A stretch of 47,870 nt of DNA, from NCBI GenBank assembly GCA_016215105.1, contig JACRLJ010000155.1:48208-96077 (forward strand), written 5' to 3'. This document shows positions 45,133 to 47,870 of the stretch, in pieces. This DNA comes from Candidatus Hydrogenedentota bacterium. Its GTDB lineage: Bacteria; Hydrogenedentota; Hydrogenedentia; Hydrogenedentales; SLHB01. The notes beneath the pieces are model-generated. The model did not search any database. It worked only from the letters and a program-made list of their open reading frames with translations, and was not told the DNA's origin. The position numbers and the translations under genes were made by a program. Within the stretch, counting starts at the first letter, position 1. Every line of letters begins with the position of its first letter.

Positions 45133-45162
45133 TTAAGCCCGTGGCCTCTTCGCTTTTTCTTA
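45119..45162 (+). terminator. Attenuator terminator
   Basis: Perfect 14-bp stem AAGAGGCCACGGGC / GCCCGTGGCCTCTT with a TTAA loop (45133-45136), followed by CGC and TTTTTCTT (45154-45161). It lies 30 bp after the leader stop codon and 168 bp before the leuA-like start. Confidence 0.92.
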
Positions 45163-45222
45163 ACCGTCCCACTAACGCGGGGCATGGGCGCGTATAGCGC
45201 CCCCGAAAGGAGGTGGTGTCCT

Positions 45223-45399
45223 ATGGATTCGGGGCTCGCTGCGCTCGAATCCGGTCACTCCGTGGCTTGCCGCTTTCATCCGTGTAACCGAAAGTTGCCG
45301 CAAACCTCCGCAATACAAGGAGTAGTACCATGCAAAAACGAGTACGCATTTTCGACACCACCTTGCGCGACGGCGAGCAAACGCCGGGCGTTCACCTGA
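45223..45399 (+). CDS. Possible small ORF with very strong ribosome-binding site
   Basis: 58-codon frame whose ATG (45223) is preceded by AAAGGAGGTG, a ten-base match to the complement of the 16S rRNA 3' end. It begins MDSGLAALESGHSVACRFHP and runs past the leuA start codon in another frame to 45399. The strong site argues for translation; the peptide has no known relative. It could couple ribosome entry to leuA translation or be chance. Confidence 0.35.
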   Translation: MDSGLAALESGHSVACRFHPCNRKLPQTSAIQGVVPCKNEYAFSTPPCATASKRRAFT

Positions 45400-46406
45400 C
45401 CGAGACTCAGAAGGTGGACATCGCCAAGGCTCTGGAGGCCTTTGGCGTGGACACTATCGAAGCGGGATTTCCGATTTCGTCACCGGGAGACCGCGCAGCA
45501 GTCGCCCGTATCGCGCGGGAAGTCCGTTCCTGCGAAATCGCCGCGCTGGCCCGCTGCGTGCAAGCCGACATCGCCGCGGCGGCCGGCGCCGTGAAGGACG
45601 CGGCGGCGCCGGTGCTTCACTTGTTCCTGGGCGTTGTTCAATTCACGCCCGAGGACTCGACGCGCGCCGAGCGGACCTTCCTGCGCCAATGCATCGGCGT
45701 CGCCATCGAAAACGGCGCCACCCGAATCAACATCGCCGATACCGTCGGCTGCGCGACACCCCGCGAGTTTGGCGCCTTGATTCGCGACATCGTGCAATTC
45801 GTTGGTCCATCCGTGGTGATTTCCGCGCACTGCCACAACGACATGGGCATGGCCACAGCCAACTCGATTTCCGCTGTCGAGCACGGCGCGGGGCAAGTCG
45901 AAGCCACCGTGAACGGTATCGGAGAGCGCGCGGGAAACGCCGCTATCGAGGAAATTGCTGTCGCCCTGGCGCTGAAAGGCATCGGCAAGACACGGCTGGA
46001 CCTGGCCCGGATTACGAACCTGTGCCGGAGCGTCAGCGCGGTCACCGGCGTACAGATTCAACCCAACCGGGCGGTCGCCGGCGATCACGCCTTCGCGCAC
46101 AGTTCGGGGATTCATCAGGATGGCATCTTGAAAGATCCGGAGAACTATGAGTTCGTTCCGCCGTCGTTGGTGGGAGCGCCCGGACACCGATTTGTGCTGA
46201 CGGCGCGTTCGGGCCGCAGCGCCATTGCGTACCGAGCCACGACGCTGGGAATAGCGCTGACGCCCGAAAAGTTAGCCGCCGCCTATAACGAGTTCATTTT
46301 GACGGCGGACGCTTCCCGAGGCGCCGTGCCGGATGCGGTCCTGGATTCGATCATCGTCCAAGTCAGCGCGCACGACGACTGTGCTTCGTGCATCGTAGCG
46401 AAATGA
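45330..46406 (+). CDS. leuA: 2-isopropylmalate synthase-like enzyme, short and with internal deletion
   Basis: Condenses acetyl-CoA with a 2-oxo acid in the leucine (or homocitrate-type) pathway. Motifs: FDTTLRDGEQTPG (Mg/Mn site), HCHNDMGMATANS, NGIGERAGNAAIEE and HSSGIHQDGILK. The length is 358 residues: the C-terminal LeuA regulatory/dimer domain of about 130 residues is absent. In addition, compared with family proteins about 33 residues are missing in frame between LFLGV and VQFTPEDST (near 45632-45640), covering the helix after the third strand of the barrel. Lacking the regulatory domain, the enzyme would not be feedback-inhibited by leucine in the usual way, which fits control by the upstream attenuator. 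ATG has AAGGAG upstream. Confidence 0.82.
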   Translation: MQKRVRIFDTTLRDGEQTPGVHLTETQKVDIAKALEAFGVDTIEAGFPISSPGDRAAVARIAREVRSCEIAALARCVQADIAAAAGAVKDAAAPVLHLFLGVVQFTPEDSTRAERTFLRQCIGVAIENGATRINIADTVGCATPREFGALIRDIVQFVGPSVVISAHCHNDMGMATANSISAVEHGAGQVEATVNGIGERAGNAAIEEIAVALALKGIGKTRLDLARITNLCRSVSAVTGVQIQPNRAVAGDHAFAHSSGIHQDGILKDPENYEFVPPSLVGAPGHRFVLTARSGRSAIAYRATTLGIALTPEKLAAAYNEFILTADASRGAVPDAVLDSIIVQVSAHDDCASCIVAK

Positions 46407-46450
46407 GGAACAGCGAGCAGTACTGCGGCCAGGAATAGCCGAGTGTCCGA

Positions 46451-46490
46451 CCTGTCCGGCCCATCCCACGGGCCGGACAGGCGCACTTTT
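46451..46490 (+). terminator. Terminator after leuA-like gene
   Basis: Perfect 12-bp stem CCTGTCCGGCCC / GGGCCGGACAGG (46451-46462, 46470-46481) with a 7-nt loop, followed by CGCACTTTT. Confidence 0.9.
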
Positions 46491-46567
46491 CACAAGCACG
46501 TTCTCAATACCTGCGCGATATCGATCTGCAACTCGGTACTCTTTCCGTCAAGGCAAAGGAAACCGCG

Positions 46568-47281
46568 TTGACCCGTCTGCGCGCGCGGATCGAGACGGAG
46601 CTAAGGCAGTTTCAGGAGCGCGTTCCCGAGGATCGCGAGATCGAAGCCATTCTCGCGAGTTGCGGAACGCCGGGCCGCGTCGCCGCCGAACTGCTCGGCA
46701 AGCACGGCGGATTGGATACCCTCGCGCTTTCCCCCGATCGGTGTTGGCTCGGAGTATGCGGAGGCGTGGCGCGGCGCTTCGACATGGACACGCGGACCAT
46801 CCGCGCCATGGCGGTCGTTCTCGGTCTCCTGACCGGCCCCCTGGCCCTTCTCGCTTACCTCGGACTCTACATTAACCTCTACGTGGGTACCGAGGACGAG
46901 TCTGTGCCCACAATCGACCGAGCTCGCTTCGTCCGATTAACACTGGGAACCCTCGGCGGGCTCATGGCGCTCTACGCCGGAAGCAGCGTTCTCGACGCCC
47001 TGATTTGCAGCGCCTACGCGAAATTCGCCGCCCACGCGCCGGAATCGCTCGGAAGCTGGCGCTGGCTCAACCGTCAGGGCTCAGGGTTGTTCTTCTGGTC
47101 ACTTATCCTGCTGCTTCCCATCGCCGCGCTCGCAGGGCTGCCTCTGGCAAATGGATGGGAGCGAACGGGGAAGAAGATTGTCCAAGCCGGTGTCGCGCTT
47201 TATGCGATGATTATCTGTCTGGGTATCGCGTCAGTCGTCGTCGGCGTCCTGCTGCAATTCGTCAAGGACTTCACGATTTAG
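46568..47281 (+). CDS. HAAS/PspC-domain membrane protein
   Basis: About 237 residues from TTG 46568, with AAAGGA nine bases upstream. The N-terminal 60 residues resemble the HAAS domain (EDREIEAILASCGTPGRVAAELLG). The next part is a PspC domain (CWLGVCGGVARRFDMDTRTI, then membrane segment AMAVVLGLLTGPLALLAYLGLYI), followed by two more membrane segments. PspC/HAAS proteins act in envelope stress sensing with a small PadR-type partner. The upstream in-frame sequence (YLRDIDLQLGTLSVKAKETA, from about 46508) also looks like HAAS but has no usual start codon, so the 5' end may be truncated or mis-assembled. Confidence 0.78.
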   Translation: MTRLRARIETELRQFQERVPEDREIEAILASCGTPGRVAAELLGKHGGLDTLALSPDRCWLGVCGGVARRFDMDTRTIRAMAVVLGLLTGPLALLAYLGLYINLYVGTEDESVPTIDRARFVRLTLGTLGGLMALYAGSSVLDALICSAYAKFAAHAPESLGSWRWLNRQGSGLFFWSLILLLPIAALAGLPLANGWERTGKKIVQAGVALYAMIICLGIASVVVGVLLQFVKDFTI

Positions 47282-47326
47282 CCGCTTCGGCGCCGCGCCC
47301 GTTACGCGAAGCCGCGCACACCCGCC

Positions 47327-47870
47327 TCACGCCTGGCTAAAGCCGGACAAGACGACCAGTGACTTGCGCTCGACCACGATGGTGGAGTTCCGGCGCACTG
47401 TCGGCGCGCGGTCCAGCTCCACGATATCATCCGGCGTCGGCATGGCCGTGTCTATCCGCAGCGACCACGTTCCTTTCGGAACTTGAAACTCGGCGGCCAG
47501 CAATCCAGGGTTGAACATCAAGTACAGTGGAACTCCCCGGTTTTCCGCGCCGTTGATCCACAACGCCAGTGCGTCATCCTCGGACTCCCAGTCTATCGGG
47601 CTTCCATCGGCGCCGAACCACGCGACATCCGGCCCGCCTTCCCCGCCGCTGGGCAACCCGTCGAAATACATCAAGCGGGTGAAAACCGGACTCTCCTTCC
47701 GAAAGCGGATCAACTCCCGGCAGAACCGGTACAACCCCTTGTTCGTTTCAAGCAACGACCAGTCGTGCCACGATATTTCGTTGTCCTGGCAGTACGCATT
47801 GTTGTTTCCTCGTTGAGTCCGGCCAAACTCATCCCCGCCAAGAAGCATCGGAACCCCCAGCGAAAGAAAC
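47327..47870 (-). CDS. glgX: Glycogen debranching enzyme, C-terminal part (5' end outside window)
   Basis: Hydrolyses alpha-1,6 branches of glycogen or limit dextrins. The visible 181 residues include MLLGGDEFGRTQRGNNNAYC, QDNEISWHDW and ELIRFRKESPVF, matching the last third of GlgX/isoamylase (GH13), and end GFSQA. The frame remains open to the window edge (the residues before MLLGG read FLSLGVP, as in the family), so the start is outside. Confidence 0.94.
   Translation of the reverse strand, partial: FLSLGVPMLLGGDEFGRTQRGNNNAYCQDNEISWHDWSLLETNKGLYRFCRELIRFRKESPVFTRLMYFDGLPSGGEGGPDVAWFGADGSPIDWESEDDALALWINGAENRGVPLYLMFNPGLLAAEFQVPKGTWSLRIDTAMPTPDDIVELDRAPTVRRNSTIVVERKSLVVLSGFSQA

Noticed and set aside
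44988-45162. Leader RNA considered as 6S RNA, SRP RNA or a riboswitch
   Set aside because: No SRP core motif or 6S bubble architecture fits, and a Leu-rich leader peptide with alternative stems explains the whole segment better.
46481-46568. CTG at 46511 as start of the HAAS/PspC protein
   Set aside because: No ribosome-binding site and CTG starts are rare; noted only as evidence that the 5' end may be truncated.
1-47870. CRISPR arrays, tRNA, rRNA, transposases or phage genes
   Set aside because: None were recognised: no regular spaced repeats, no tRNA T-loop and D-loop sets, and no transposase or integrase motifs.

Overview
The window looks like a chromosomal fragment of a GC-rich, Gram-negative-type, uncultured bacterium. 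The best guess is a member of the PVC/Hydrogenedentota-like group. Supporting signs are tandem type IV prepilin-like proteins with a C-terminal H-X9-DG signature, a DUF1080 (3-keto-disaccharide hydrolase-type) protein, an ELWxxDGT-repeat protein, a membrane Ser/Thr kinase, lipoprotein and Sec signal peptides, and PilZ and pseudopilin relatives. No rRNA, tRNA, CRISPR array, transposase or phage gene was recognised, so the phylum call is inference from gene families only.

Layout. (1) 1-3652 (+): end of an ABC exporter operon (ATPase, frameshifted ABC-2 permease) whose last gene is a cysteine-poor radical-SAM/SPASM-like protein fused to a GNAT domain, suggesting a peptide-modification and export cassette. 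(2) 3668-11288 (-): a run of a PilZ protein, a membrane protein, a GspG-like protein, a LarA-like protein, DUF177, rpmF, plsX, fabD and fabG. The core (DUF177-rpmF-plsX-fabD-fabG) is the widespread ribosome/fatty-acid cluster, without fabH. (3) 11473-13889: an alpha/beta hydrolase and a divergent LacI-family regulator. (4) 13890-19090: two tandem prepilin-like genes with matching leaders, candidate sigma-54-like boxes and terminators, separated by a repeat and an AT-rich chimeric remnant of prfB. (5) 19091-24939 (-): small membrane protein, sugar-isomerase-like TIM barrel, glycosyltransferase-TPR protein, TPR lipoprotein, rnhB. (6) 25210-28676 (-): the classical ffh-rpsP-khpA-rimM-trmD-rplS operon, with ffh damaged at its 5' end. 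(7) 28942-33849: NUDIX/metallo-beta-lactamase fusion, methyltransferase, C45-type hydrolase, DUF1080 protein. (8) 33875-42867: FHA-GAF histidine kinase, Ser/Thr kinase with a CBM9-like ectodomain, ELWxxDGT protein, GT2 glycosyltransferase, secreted protein. (9) 42953-44679 (-): PiT phosphate transporter and a damaged DUF47 partner. (10) 44952-46406 (+): a complete leucine-type transcription attenuator (promoter, Leu-rich leader peptide, mutually exclusive hairpins, terminator) in front of a short 2-isopropylmalate-synthase-like gene. (11) 46568-47870: a HAAS/PspC membrane protein and the C-terminus of glgX.

Two themes stand out. The regulatory highlight is the attenuator at 44952-45162, which can be read base by base. 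The second is a recurring set of lesions in normally conserved genes: permease frameshift, out-of-frame ffh deletion, in-frame leuA deletion, DUF47 segment replacement and a prfB fragment. These are either real genome decay or assembly error, and raw reads would be needed to tell. Intergenic regions also hold several palindromic repeat families, one present in two copies 14 kb apart.
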